64,000 bases of DNA from JAGVSZ01 sp963747775 (GTDB taxonomy: Bacteria > Pseudomonadota > Gammaproteobacteria > Burkholderiales > SG8-39), in NCBI GenBank assembly GCA_963747775.1, contig CAVVGT010000002.1, positions 62,001-126,000 on the forward strand, read 5' to 3'. The position numbers were made by a program, and so were the translations under genes. The notes beneath the pieces were generated by a model. It had not been told where the DNA came from. It saw only the letters and a list, made by a program, of their open reading frames with translations, and did not search any database. Below are positions 51,476-60,746 of this stretch, piece by piece. Numbering within the stretch: the first letter of the stretch is position 1; each line of letters begins with the position of its first letter.

Positions 51476-52780
51476 TCAGACGGTTTCGACCAGCATCGCG
51501 CCACCCTGACCCCCGCCGATGCAGATCGTGGCGATCCCGCGCTTCCCGCGGTTGCGCCTGAGTACGTGCAGCAGGTGCAGCACGATGCGCGCGCCCGAGG
51601 CGCCGACCGGATGGCCCAGCGCGATCGCGCCACCGTCGACGTTCAGCTTCTCCGGGTCGAGTGTGCCGAGCGCCCGCTCGAGGCCAAGCTGCTCGCGGGA
51701 ATAGGCGTCGCTCTTCCATGCCTCGATGCAGCCGACCACCTGCGCGGCGAACGCCTCATTGATCTCCCAGGCGTCGAGGTCGTTCAGCCCGAGACGGTGG
51801 CGCTGCAGGATCGGGGTCGCCGAATGCACCGGGCCGAGGCCCATCTGCGCCGGATCGAGACCCGCCCACTGCGAATCGACGATGCGTCCGACCGGCGCCA
51901 AGTCGTGGCGCTTGACCGCTTCTTCGGTGGCGAGCAGCAGCCACGCCGCGCCGTCGGTGATCTGCGACGAGTTCCCCGCCGTCACGGTGCCGTACTTGCG
52001 ATCGAAGAACGGCTTCAGCTTCGCGAGGTTCTCGACCGTCGAGTCCTTGCGCACGCCGTCGTCGTCCTTGTACAGCGTGCCGTTGCGCTCGTAGATCGGC
52101 GCGATCTCGGGCGCGAGGCCGTCGTGCGCGTCGAGGAACCGGCCGTTTTCCTGCGCGTGCACCACGCGGGCATGGCTGCGCGCCGCGAACTCGTCCATTT
52201 GCGTGCGCGTGATGCCGAAGCGGTGCGCAAGGTTCTCCGCCGTCTGGCCCATGATCAGCCCGACGTTCGGATCGGTGAGGCCCTTCATGATGCCGATGAC
52301 CGGCGCGAGGTAGCCGAGGCGGAACTTCGCGAGCGCGGCGAGCTTCTGGCCGGCGCTGCGCGCCGCGAAGAAGTTGGCGAACCACAGCGTCATCGCGTCG
52401 GAGAAAAGCAGCGGCGCGCGCGAAAGCGCGTCCACGCCGCCGGCCAGCACCAGCTGCGACCGACCGGCCGCCATGTTGGCGATCGCCGAATCGAGCGCCT
52501 GCATGCCCGAGGCGCAATTCCGCATCACCGTCCAGCCGGGGACTTTCTGCCCGCAGCCCATGCGCAGCGCGACGACCCGGCCGATGTTCACCTCGTCGAC
52601 CGACGGCGAGGCGCAGCCGAGGATCACCTCATCGAGTTCGGTCGGCTCGAACGGCTGCCGCGTGAGCACGGCGCGACCCGCCATTGTGGCGAGGTCGCTC
52701 GCGGCGAACGGGCCGGGCTTGTTGCGGGACTTGAGGAACGGCGTGCGCGCGCCGTCGATAATGTAGATCGCCTTGCTCAT
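51476..52780 (-). CDS. fadI: Acetyl-CoA C-acyltransferase (thiolase, FadI type)
   Basis: The 434-residue thiolase has the nucleophile Cys in MRNCASGMQA, the His in GGAIALGHPVGASG and the second Cys in TICIGGGQGGAM. Length matches FadI of the anaerobic/long-chain thiolase type, and the dehydrogenase partner gene follows directly. It cleaves 3-oxoacyl-CoA in beta-oxidation. It is separated by 22 bases from the upstream lipoprotein gene. Confidence 0.92.
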   Translation of the reverse strand: MSKAIYIIDGARTPFLKSRNKPGPFAASDLATMAGRAVLTRQPFEPTELDEVILGCASPSVDEVNIGRVVALRMGCGQKVPGWTVMRNCASGMQALDSAIANMAAGRSQLVLAGGVDALSRAPLLFSDAMTLWFANFFAARSAGQKLAALAKFRLGYLAPVIGIMKGLTDPNVGLIMGQTAENLAHRFGITRTQMDEFAARSHARVVHAQENGRFLDAHDGLAPEIAPIYERNGTLYKDDDGVRKDSTVENLAKLKPFFDRKYGTVTAGNSSQITDGAAWLLLATEEAVKRHDLAPVGRIVDSQWAGLDPAQMGLGPVHSATPILQRHRLGLNDLDAWEINEAFAAQVVGCIEAWKSDAYSREQLGLERALGTLDPEKLNVDGGAIALGHPVGASGARIVLHLLHVLRRNRGKRGIATICIGGGQGGAMLVETV

Positions 52781-52802
52781 GCGTTGACTCCTTCCAGCGG
52801 GC

Positions 52803-53057
52803 TTACCTGCAGCTGTTCCGCGTGTAGTCCCACTGCGCCCTGGTGCACTCCGAGGTGTAGCCGCCCCAGATGTCGCTGTTCAGGGTCTTGTCGAGACAGT
52901 ACTTGCTCGCACGCCGCGCCGCGGACACACACTCCGGCGAGGCATTCTCCGACACGGCCCACTTCTCCTTGATCGGGACCTCGTAGTCGCTGATTCCCCG
53001 GCCCTCGCCGCACCCGCCGAACGCGAGCGTGGCCACGGCCACCAGTAGCACTCTCAT
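52803..53057 (-). CDS. Small Cys-rich lipoprotein embedded in the beta-oxidation operon
   Basis: The 84-residue product has a lipoprotein signal with Cys16 (FGGC) and a mature part holding four cysteines (at about 43, 54, 70 and 83), with ASPECVSAARRASKYCLDKT and GYTSECTRAQWDYTRNSC. The Cys spacing suggests disulfide formation in the periplasm. Function is unknown. It lies between fadE and fadI, 12 bases after fadE, and so is likely co-transcribed with them. Confidence 0.7.
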   Translation of the reverse strand: MRVLLVAVATLAFGGCGEGRGISDYEVPIKEKWAVSENASPECVSAARRASKYCLDKTLNSDIWGGYTSECTRAQWDYTRNSCR

Positions 53058-53069
53058 CGTGTGCGCTCC

Positions 53070-55535
53070 TCAGGCGGCGGCGCGCTGCGCCGCGGGCCGA
53101 GCGTCTTCGACGCGCGTCAGGTCCTGCGGGAAATCGTCGACCCGAATCACTTCGTCGCGGAGCACGGTCGCGCGCTGCAGCTGCGCCTGCTCCGCCGCGG
53201 TGATCACGCCCGACGCGACCGCCGCACTCGCCAGCTCGGCGCCGCCTTCGCCGGCAATGCGGCCCGCCTTCTGCGCTTCGCGCACCTTGCGCTCGATGGG
53301 TTCGGCCGCGACCGCTGCCTGCATTGCCGCCTCGAGCCTGCCCATGACGTCGCTCTCCGTGCGCGGAACGTACGCGCCCGCCGTGAGCCGGTCGCGCGTC
53401 GCGGACGGCTCGATCAGCAGCGTCGCCACTGCGTGTCCAAGCCGGTCCGACGGCACGACATAAGGTCGCCCGAGCGGAAGGATGATACGCCGCAGGATCC
53501 ACGCGGCCGGGCGGCTCGGGTAGTTCGAGATCACGCCCTCGAACGCGTTCTGCGCCTTGAACATCGCGTCCCAGATGCTCCAGTCGAGGAGCGGCTTGTC
53601 CGCGCTCTGCCGGCCTTCGTCCTCGAAGCGCTTCAGCGCCGCCGACGCGAGATACATCAGCGAGAGGATGTCGCCGAGCCGCGCCGAGAGCTTCTCGCGC
53701 CGCTTCAGGCCGCCGCCCAGCACCAGCATCGAGACGTCGGAAATGAAGGCGAACGCGGCCGAGAACCGGGTGAGCTGCTGGTAATAGCGGCGTGCGTCCG
53801 GTGCGGCGCCCGCCGGGACACGCACCCAGTGGGAGCCCGTGATGCCCATGACGAACGCGCGCGCGGCGTTGGTGACGGTGAACCCGATGTGACCCCACAG
53901 CGCCGCGTCGAAGTCGCGCGAGGCCTTCGCGCGGTCGACCTCGTGTGAGGCCTGCATCTCCTTCAGCACGAATGGATGGCAGCGGATCGCACCCTGGCCG
54001 AAGATGATCAGACTGCGTGTGAGGATGTTCGCGCCTTCCACGGTGATCGACACCGGGACCTGCTGGTAGGCGCGGCCGAGGAAGTTGTTGGGCCCGAGGC
54101 AGATGCCCTTGCCGCCCTGGATGTCCATGGCGTCGTTGACGACCTGGCGGTTGCGCTCGGTGATGTGGTACTTGACGATGCCCGAGATCACCGACGGCTT
54201 TTCGCCGAGGTCGATGGCCCCGGCGGTCATCACCCGCGCGGCGTCGGTCATGTACAGGTTGCCGCCCATGCGCGTGAGCGCCTCCTCGATGCCCTCGAAG
54301 CGCCCGATCGGGGTTCGGAACTGGCTGCGCACGCGGGCGTAGGCGCCGGTGCCGCGCACGGCGAGCTTCGACATGCCGACGTTCGAGGACGGCAGCGAGA
54401 TCGAACGGCCGGCCGCGAGGCACTCCATCAGCATCCGCCAGCCCTGGCCGGCCATCTTCGGCCCGCCGATGATCCACTCGAGCGGCATGAAGACGTCCTT
54501 GCCCCAGTTCGGTCCGTTCTGGAACACGGCGTTCAGCGGGAAGTGCCGCCGGCCGATGTTCACGCCCGGATGGCTCGTCGGGATCAGCGCGCAGGTGATG
54601 CCGATGTCCGACTCGGCGCCGAGCAGATGGTCCGGGTCGTGCAGACGGAACGCGAGCCCGAGCAGCGTCGCGACCGGCCCGAGCGTGATGTAGCGCTTGT
54701 CCCAGGTGACGCGCATGCCGATGACCTCGCGCCCTTCCCACGTGCCCTTGCAGACGATGCCGAGGTCGGGGATGGCGGCCGCATCCGAGCCGGCATGCGG
54801 GCTGGTCAGCGCGAAACACGGGATCTCGAGGCCCTTCGCGAGCCGCGGCAGGTAGTGGCGTTTCTGCTCCTCGGTCCCGTAATGCAGCAGCAGCTCCGCC
54901 GGCCCGAGCGAGTTCGGCACCATCACCGACACGGCGGCGGCGCTGCACCGGGTCGAGAGCTTCATGATGACCTGCGAGTGCGCGATCGCCGAGAAGCCTT
55001 TGCCCCCGTACGCCTTGGGGATGATCATCCCGAGAAACCCCTTGTCCTTGATGTACTGCCACACGTGCGGCGGCATGTCGCCGATCGCGTACGTCTCCCA
55101 GTCGTTGGCGATGCGGCAGAGTTCCTCGGTCTCGTTGTCGAGGAAGGTCTGCTCCTCGGGCGAGAGCTCCGGCTTCGGGAACGACAGCAGCTTCGCCCAG
55201 TCGGGTTTGCCGGAGAAGAGGTCCCCGTCCCACCACACCGTGCCGGCGTTGATCGCCTCGGCCTCGGTCTGCGACATGGCCGGCAGGACTTTGCGGAACG
55301 CGCGCAGCACCGGGTCGCTGAGGAGCTTGCGCCGGAGCGGCGTGAGGTTCGCGAGAACGGCGAACGCGACGAACGCGACCGCGAGCGCGGCCGTCGACCA
55401 GGCCGCCAGGGGCGCGAGCCACGCGAGGCCGGCGACGAACGCGCCGAGCGCGGCCGTCCAGACCCAGGCGGGTGCCGCGAGATACGCGGCGGCGAGGAAA
55501 ACGAGAAGGGTTGCGGCGAGGAATGCGAACAGCAT
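53070..55535 (-). CDS. fadE: Acyl-CoA dehydrogenase FadE
   Basis: The 821-residue protein matches long FadE: two or three N-terminal membrane helices (about 3-20, 25-43, 47-63), then an acyl-CoA dehydrogenase core with IIPKAYGGKGFSA, FALTSPHAGSDAAAIPD, RTPIGRFEGIEEAL and VEGANILTRSLIIFGQGAI, and a long C-terminal DUF1974-like domain. It catalyses the first oxidation of acyl-CoAs at the membrane using FAD. It starts 12 bases after the TetR stop. Confidence 0.94.
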   Translation of the reverse strand: MLFAFLAATLLVFLAAAYLAAPAWVWTAALGAFVAGLAWLAPLAAWSTAALAVAFVAFAVLANLTPLRRKLLSDPVLRAFRKVLPAMSQTEAEAINAGTVWWDGDLFSGKPDWAKLLSFPKPELSPEEQTFLDNETEELCRIANDWETYAIGDMPPHVWQYIKDKGFLGMIIPKAYGGKGFSAIAHSQVIMKLSTRCSAAAVSVMVPNSLGPAELLLHYGTEEQKRHYLPRLAKGLEIPCFALTSPHAGSDAAAIPDLGIVCKGTWEGREVIGMRVTWDKRYITLGPVATLLGLAFRLHDPDHLLGAESDIGITCALIPTSHPGVNIGRRHFPLNAVFQNGPNWGKDVFMPLEWIIGGPKMAGQGWRMLMECLAAGRSISLPSSNVGMSKLAVRGTGAYARVRSQFRTPIGRFEGIEEALTRMGGNLYMTDAARVMTAGAIDLGEKPSVISGIVKYHITERNRQVVNDAMDIQGGKGICLGPNNFLGRAYQQVPVSITVEGANILTRSLIIFGQGAIRCHPFVLKEMQASHEVDRAKASRDFDAALWGHIGFTVTNAARAFVMGITGSHWVRVPAGAAPDARRYYQQLTRFSAAFAFISDVSMLVLGGGLKRREKLSARLGDILSLMYLASAALKRFEDEGRQSADKPLLDWSIWDAMFKAQNAFEGVISNYPSRPAAWILRRIILPLGRPYVVPSDRLGHAVATLLIEPSATRDRLTAGAYVPRTESDVMGRLEAAMQAAVAAEPIERKVREAQKAGRIAGEGGAELASAAVASGVITAAEQAQLQRATVLRDEVIRVDDFPQDLTRVEDARPAAQRAAA

Positions 55536-55546
55536 GGCGTCGTCTC

Positions 55547-56329
55547 CTAGGCGGCTCGACGGGCCGCCTTTGTAGAGGGAACCGTTGGGACCCTCGGCTT
55601 GTGGCTCGGCCCCCGGCTGCGGGCCCGACGGGTCGTCTCGAGCGACACGATCGGGTCGGCGCTCGTCAGGTCGGGCAGGGGCGCCTGAAGCCCCGCGATC
55701 AGGAACGGCGCCAGCCGGCGCAGCAGCAATTGGTCGTTTGCGGCGTCGGCCGGGTTCAGCGCGGCGATCAGCTTCCAGGCGTCGGCGCCGGCGAGCGTAT
55801 AGGCAAGCGCGCCCATCATGAAGTGCAGCCGCCAGGTCAGCTCCCGCGGCGCGATTCCCGGCAGCGCGCGGGCGAACGCCTCCTTGAACCGGCCGATCGA
55901 GGGCGCGTAGCGCTCGGACAGGAACTCGCGCAGCGCCGGGGACGGGTCGACGTACGCGCGCCCGAGGAGCCGCAGGAAGTCCTTGCCGCCGCGCTTGGGC
56001 TCGCGCGCCAGGCGCAGCGCCGGCACGAAGAGCGCTGCGAGGATGCGCTCGCAGCTGAGCGCCCCACCGGAGGCGATGCGCTCGTAGGCGTCGAGCAACG
56101 CGAGCCGCTCGGCGTGCAGGGCGTCGAGCCGGCGCGCGAGCATCGCCTGGAACAGACCCTCCTTGCCGCCGAAGTGGTAGCTGACCGCCGCGAGGTTCGC
56201 GCGCGCTTCGGCGGTGATCATCCGCGCGCTCGTCCCGTCGTACCCGTGGGCGAGAAAGAGGCCCTCGGCGGCCTTCAGGAGGCGCTCGCGGGTCGCCTGG
56301 GTGGTGGCGCGCGATTCGGTGGCGGGCAT
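55547..56329 (-). CDS. TetR-family regulator of the beta-oxidation operon
   Basis: The 260-residue protein has an N-terminal TetR helix-turn-helix (about 20-60: ERLLKAAEGLFLAHGYDGTSARMI, ANLAAVSYHFGGKEGLF) and a C-terminal ligand domain plus a basic Arg/Ala-rich tail. The ATG at 56329 is chosen; a longer start at 56365 would be TTG and falls on the palindrome. It is the first gene of the operon with fadE and probably represses it, binding an acyl-CoA signal as TetR-type FadR and PsrA do; this is inference from family and location. Confidence 0.9.
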   Translation of the reverse strand: MPATESRATTQATRERLLKAAEGLFLAHGYDGTSARMITAEARANLAAVSYHFGGKEGLFQAMLARRLDALHAERLALLDAYERIASGGALSCERILAALFVPALRLAREPKRGGKDFLRLLGRAYVDPSPALREFLSERYAPSIGRFKEAFARALPGIAPRELTWRLHFMMGALAYTLAGADAWKLIAALNPADAANDQLLLRRLAPFLIAGLQAPLPDLTSADPIVSLETTRRARSRGPSHKPRVPTVPSTKAARRAA

Positions 56330-56360
56330 CGGAGCAGGCCGGTTCGTGGCGAACACTAGT

Positions 56361-56378
56361 TTCAAACGCTCGTTCGAA
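56361..56378. promoter_or_regulatory. TetR-type operator palindrome upstream of the beta-oxidation operon
   Basis: TTCAAACGCTCGTTCGAA is an 8-2-8 imperfect palindrome with a single mismatched pair, 31 bases upstream of the TetR ATG. It resembles boxes bound by PsrA/FadR-like TetR regulators of fatty-acid oxidation (CAAAC...GTTTG). It lies in the 246-base divergent gap to the ABC exporter gene, so it could control both. Confidence 0.65.
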
Positions 56379-56575
56379 TCCTAGTCCGCGGCAAGGGCGT
56401 GTCAAGCGGGCGCGGGGTCGCCGGGCGGGACAAAAGCCGCTCGGGGCGGTCGTCCGGGGGCGCTAAGCGGCTGTCGGCGCTCGATTTCGAGCGCGGCCGG
56501 CCACGAAGTTAGAATCGCAGTTCTAGAGCAAGCAACCGCAGCGGCCCGCTCGCGCCGCCGCCCCCGAGAGTCCCC

Positions 56576-58447
56576 ATGCGCCGACACGGCTCCGCCGCAC
56601 TCCCGCGCCCCATCGAGGGGCGTGCCGCCGGCGCACGGCCGCAGCGCAACGAGTGGCGCGCGGTCGGGATGCTGCTGCCCTATCTCTGGGAGTTCAAGTG
56701 GCGCGTGCTGCTCGCGCTCGCGTTCCTGGTGACCGCCAAGGTCGCGAACGTCGGCGTACCCCTGGTGCTGAAGCAGATCGTCGACGGTCTCGATCGCGAC
56801 ACCGCGATCGTCGCCGTGCCTCTCGCGCTCCTCGCCGCGTATGGCCTGCTGCGCTTCTCGACGACCCTCTTCGCCGAGCTGCGCGACGTGGTGTTCGTGC
56901 GCGTCACCCAGCGCGCGATCCGGCGCGTTGCGCTCACCGTCTTCCGCCACCTGCACAGCCTGAGCCTGCGCTTCCACCTCGCGCGCCAGACCGGCGGGGT
57001 GTCGCGCGACATCGAGCGCGGCACGCGCGGCATCTCATCGCTACTTTCCTACATGCTGTTCTCGATCATCCCGGTGATCCTGGAATTCAGCCTGGTCGCA
57101 GCCGTGCTCCTGGCGAAGTTCGACTGGCGGTTCCCGGCGATCACGTTCGGGGCGGTCGCCGTCTACATCACGTTCACCGTCTGGGTGACCGAGTGGCGCA
57201 TCGAGATCCGGCGTCGCGCGAACGAACTCGACTCCAGGGCCAACACGCGGGCGATCGACTCGCTGCTGAACTACGAAACGGTCAAGTACTTCGGCAACGA
57301 AGACTACGAGGCGCGCCGCTACGACGAGAACCTGCGCGGCTTCGAGACCGCCGCAGTGCAGAGCGAGGCCTCCCTCGGGCTGCTCAACATCGGGCAGAGC
57401 TGCGTCATCGCGGTCGCGGTCACCGCGCTGATGGTGCTCGCGGCGCAGGGCGTGATCGCGAAGACGCTCACCCTCGGCGATCTCGTGCTGGTGAACGCGC
57501 TGCTGATCCAGCTCTACATCCCGCTCAATTTCCTCGGGATGGTGTACCGCGAGATCAAGCAGTCCCTGATCGACATGGACCGGATGTTCCGGCTGCTCGA
57601 GGAGAACCGCGAGGTCGAGGACCGGCCCGGCGCGATCGATCTGCCGCCGGGCGCGGCGGCGCTCCGCTTCGAGCAGGTCGACTTCGCCTACGAGTCGAAT
57701 CGCCAGATCCTCTTCGACGTCAGTTTCGAGGTCCCGGCGGGAAGCAAGGTGGCCGTCGTCGGACACTCCGGCTCGGGCAAGTCGACCCTCGCCCGCCTGC
57801 TGTATCGCTTTTACGACGTGAATGCGGGCCGCATCGCCGTGAACGGCATCGACCTGCGCGCGCTCAAGCAGGTCAGCCTGCGCGGTGCGATCGCGATCGT
57901 TCCGCAGGACACGGTGCTTTTCAACGACACGATCCGCTACAACATCCACTACGGGCGGCCGGACGCCGCCGAGACCGAAGTGATCGAGGCCGCGAAGAGC
58001 GCCCACATCCACGACTTCATCGCCAGCCTGCCCGACGGGTACGAGACCGGCGTCGGCGAGCGCGGACTGAAGCTCTCGGGGGGCGAAAAGCAGCGGGTCG
58101 CGATCGCGCGTGCGCTCCTGAAGGATCCGCGCATCCTCATCTTCGACGAGGCGACGAGCGCGCTCGACTCGAAGTCCGAGCAGGCGATCCAGGCCGAGCT
58201 GGACCGTATCGCCCGCGGGCACACGACGCTCGTCATCGCCCACCGCCTCTCGACCGTGATGGACGCCGACCAGATCCTGGTGATGGACCACGGCCGGATC
58301 GTCGAGCGCGGCACCCACCGGGCCCTCCTTGGGGCCGGCGGGGCCTATGCGCAGATGTGGGCGCTCCAGCAGCAGGAGGAGGAGGAGGGGGCGGGAGCGG
58401 CGGAGGCGGAGCCCGCGGACCCGCGCCCGGTGGCAGCGCCTCGGTGA
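56576..58447 (+). CDS. Atm1/HMT1-type ABC exporter (fused membrane and ATPase)
   Basis: The 623-residue half-transporter has six predicted helices (about 40-320) and an ATPase with Walker A GHSGSGKST, Q-loop VPQDTVLF, signature LSGGE and Walker B ILIFDEATSALD. The cytoplasmic NYETVKYFGNEDYE segment is a hallmark of the Atm1/HMT1 heavy-metal/glutathione-conjugate exporters. It probably exports glutathione-linked or iron-sulfur-related compounds. The C-terminal tail is acidic (EEEEGAGAAEAE). Confidence 0.9.
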   Translation: MRRHGSAALPRPIEGRAAGARPQRNEWRAVGMLLPYLWEFKWRVLLALAFLVTAKVANVGVPLVLKQIVDGLDRDTAIVAVPLALLAAYGLLRFSTTLFAELRDVVFVRVTQRAIRRVALTVFRHLHSLSLRFHLARQTGGVSRDIERGTRGISSLLSYMLFSIIPVILEFSLVAAVLLAKFDWRFPAITFGAVAVYITFTVWVTEWRIEIRRRANELDSRANTRAIDSLLNYETVKYFGNEDYEARRYDENLRGFETAAVQSEASLGLLNIGQSCVIAVAVTALMVLAAQGVIAKTLTLGDLVLVNALLIQLYIPLNFLGMVYREIKQSLIDMDRMFRLLEENREVEDRPGAIDLPPGAAALRFEQVDFAYESNRQILFDVSFEVPAGSKVAVVGHSGSGKSTLARLLYRFYDVNAGRIAVNGIDLRALKQVSLRGAIAIVPQDTVLFNDTIRYNIHYGRPDAAETEVIEAAKSAHIHDFIASLPDGYETGVGERGLKLSGGEKQRVAIARALLKDPRILIFDEATSALDSKSEQAIQAELDRIARGHTTLVIAHRLSTVMDADQILVMDHGRIVERGTHRALLGAGGAYAQMWALQQQEEEEGAGAAEAEPADPRPVAAPR

Positions 58448-58459
58448 CGTTGTTAACTG

Positions 58460-58488
58460 TTGTCAACTCCTTCACCTATCCCCTTATT
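58460..58488 (+). promoter_or_regulatory. Possible promoter of the endopeptidase gene
   Basis: TTGTCA at 58460-58465 is followed 17 bases later by CTTATT (58483-58488), a weak sigma70-like pair in an AT-richer stretch about 60 bases before the ATG. Only the -35 element is good, so the call is weak. Confidence 0.25.
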
Positions 58489-58549
58489 TTTGCTTGCGAA
58501 TGACCCCGGGGTTAGCTAGACTTCGCCGTCCACTCAGGGGACGGGGGTA

Positions 58550-59488
58550 ATGAGAACACTGCGACGCTTAGCGTCGATGCTCGCCGCTGCGGCGTTGACC
58601 GGCTGGGTTGCCGGCGCGATCGCCTCGGAGGAGCCCACTTTGCGTTCTTCGGCGGTGCTCGTCATCGACGCGGAGACCGGTGAGGTCCTGCACTCCAAGA
58701 ACGCCGCTGCCGTCGTCTCGATCGCCTCGATCACCAAGCTGATGACCGCGATGGTGACGATCGACTCGGGGCTTCCGCTCGACGAGCCGATCACGATCAC
58801 CGCCGACGACGCGCAGGCCGCTCAGGCCAAGCGCCGCGCGCGGGTTCCGGTCGGCGCGACGCTTACGCGCGCGGAGCTCCTGCAGCTCGCCCTGATGGCT
58901 TCGGAGAACGTCGCTGCGGTGGCGGTCGGCCGCGCGTACCCGGGGGGCATGGACGCGTTCGTTGCGGCGATGAACGCCAAGGCGCACGAGCTCGAGATGA
59001 CCGGCTCCCATTTCGTGGAGCCCACGGGGTTGTCGAGCGAGAACGTCTCGACCGCCGAGGATCTTGCGAAGCTCGTGCGCGCCGCCAAGGATTACGCGCT
59101 TATCGCCGAGTACTCGACCACCCCCAACGCCGATTTCACGATCCGCGGCCGGCGCGTTGCGTTCGCGAACACGAACGGGCTGGTGCGCGGCCACTCTTGG
59201 GAGATCGGTCTCTCCAAGACCGGCTTCATCAACGCCGCGGGCCGCTGCCTGGTGATGCAGGCGACGGTGGCGACGCGCTCGCTGATCATCGTGCTGCTCG
59301 ACTCGTGGGGCAAGTACACGCGGATCGGGGACGCCAACCGGATTCGTCAGTGGCTCGAGCCCGGCTTCCTGGCGCCGGCCGAGCCGAAGTCCGCGGCCGC
59401 CCGGCCGAAGACCGTGGCGCAGGCGCAGCCGCAGCGGGCCCCCGAGGCGCGCGTCCGCAAGCAGTACTCCGCGCCGACGCCGCGCTAG
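58550..59488 (+). CDS. pbpG: D-alanyl-D-alanine endopeptidase (PBP7 type)
   Basis: The 312-residue protein has a signal peptide (about 1-25) and all three penicillin-binding motifs: SITK (Ser60-Lys63), SEN (118-120) and KTG (223-225). The single-domain layout without a C-terminal amphipathic anchor fits PBP7 (PbpG), which cleaves D-Ala-mDAP crosslinks in peptidoglycan. The tail after residue 280 is Pro/Ala/Gln-rich and basic. The EgtD-like gene starts five bases downstream. Confidence 0.9.
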   Translation: MRTLRRLASMLAAAALTGWVAGAIASEEPTLRSSAVLVIDAETGEVLHSKNAAAVVSIASITKLMTAMVTIDSGLPLDEPITITADDAQAAQAKRRARVPVGATLTRAELLQLALMASENVAAVAVGRAYPGGMDAFVAAMNAKAHELEMTGSHFVEPTGLSSENVSTAEDLAKLVRAAKDYALIAEYSTTPNADFTIRGRRVAFANTNGLVRGHSWEIGLSKTGFINAAGRCLVMQATVATRSLIIVLLDSWGKYTRIGDANRIRQWLEPGFLAPAEPKSAAARPKTVAQAQPQRAPEARVRKQYSAPTPR

Positions 59489-59492
59489 AGCG

Positions 59493-60487
59493 ATGTCCGG
59501 GCGCCCCTCGTCGCGGCGCGAGGGCGTCGGCATCGTTCGCTATTACAGCATCCTCACCCGGGAAACCTCGTTCCTCGACGACGTCCTGCGCGGCCTGTCG
59601 CTCCCGCAGAAGTCGATTCCTCCCAAGTATTTCTACGACGAGCGCGGGTCGCAGCTCTTCGAGCGCATCTGCGAGCTCCCCGAGTACTACCCGACGCGCA
59701 CCGAGATGGCGATCATGGCGCGCCACGTCGGCGAGATCGTGACGCTTCTCGGGCCCGACGCCCAGCTCGTCGAGTTCGGCTCCGGGGCGAGCGTCAAGTC
59801 GCGCCTCCTGGTCGACCGGCTCGAGCCGTCGCTCTACGTGCCGATCGACATCTCCGAGGTGGCGCTGCGCGAGGCGTGCAAGGCGCTCGCCCTCATGTTC
59901 CCGTGGCTCAACATCAGCGCAGTGATGGCCGATTTCAGCGAGCCACTCAGGCTGCCCGAGTTCGTCGGCATCCCGGTGCACCGCAAGGTCGTCTACTTCC
60001 CGGGCTCGACGATCGGCAACTTCGCCCCCGGCGAGGCGCTCGAGTTCCTGAAGGGCGTGCGCGACATCGTCGGCCCGGGCGGGATGCTGCTGATCGGGGT
60101 CGACCTGAAGAAGGACAAGCGCGTCCTCGACGCCGCCTACGACGACGCGCAAGGGCGTGACCGCCGAGTTCAACCTGAACCTGCTCCACCGGATCAACCG
60201 CGAGCTGGGCGGCGATTTCCAGGTCAAGCGCTTCCGGCACAAGGCGTTCTACGACGAGCGCGAAGGCTGGATCGAGATGCACCTCGAGAGCCTGTACGCC
60301 AGTTCGTCAACGTCGGCGGGCAGCGCTTCGAGTTTCCGGGCCGGGCGAGACGATCCACACGGAGATCTCCTGCAAGTACTCGGTCGAGGAGTTCCAGCAG
60401 CTCGCCTCGCGTGCGCGGTTCCACGCCGAGAAGGCATGGACCGACCCGGCGAATCTCTTCGCCGTGCACGCGATGATCGCGGTCTAG
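59493..60487 (+). pseudogene. egtD: L-histidine N-alpha-methyltransferase (EgtD-like), frameshifted in the C-terminal third
   Basis: The first 215 residues match the EgtD/DUF2260 SAM methyltransferase: IPPKYFYDERGSQLFERICELPEYYPTR, VEFGSGASVKSRLL (SAM site), FPGSTIGNF and LLIGVDLKKDK. Then the frame shifts near 60150 (to FNLNLLHRINRELGGDF), near 60298 (to FVNVGGQRFEFPG) and near 60345 (to EISCKYSVEEFQQLA), ending at 60487 with AVHAMIAV. EgtD makes hercynine, the first intermediate of ergothioneine; egtB is not seen nearby. Conservation across breaks suggests sequence error. Confidence 0.82.
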
Positions 60488-60510
60488 TGGTTGCTTGAAC
60501 AAGGGGGATA

Positions 60511-60576
60511 CCTCCCCCTTGGACCCCCTAAGTACGAGGAAGCTCTGATTCATCCTTCGAATGAATCAGAGCTTCC
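60511..60576. terminator. Two hairpins between convergent genes
   Basis: AAGGGGGA pairs with TCCCCCTT around TACC (60511-60530). A second, longer hairpin has perfect 16-base arms (60538-60553 and 60561-60576, GGAAGCTCTGATTCAT and its reverse complement) with a seven-base loop. They lie between the EgtD-like stop and the minus-strand genes and probably form a bidirectional terminator, though no long T-run is present. Confidence 0.7.
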
Positions 60577-60581
60577 CCAGC

Positions 60582-60729
60582 TCAGTCGTTCAGAAAGTCC
60601 AGCGCGTCCTCGAACTCCGCGACCGCCCGCACGTTGAAGCCGCGGGCGGTCGGCGAGGTCGATCGACGCCTCGCGCGCGTCGGTGTGGAAGAACTCCTCG
60701 ATTATGATGACGCGCAAGTCGAACCCCAT
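60582..60729 (-). pseudogene. Short frameshifted reading frame, about 48 residues
   Basis: From the ATG at 60729 the sequence reads MGFDLRVIIIEEFFHTDAREASIDLAD. One shifted base later it continues RGFNVRAVAEFEDALDFLND to a stop at 60582. No family is recognised. It lies 17 bases after the stop of the dehydrogenase gene and may be a small partner or a fragment. Confidence 0.4.
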
Positions 60730-60746
60730 GCGCGGCTCCTCGCAGG

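Noticed and set aside
53976..55550. 524-codon plus-strand frame opposite fadE
   Set aside because: Antisense shadow; fadE has continuous family conservation on the other strand.
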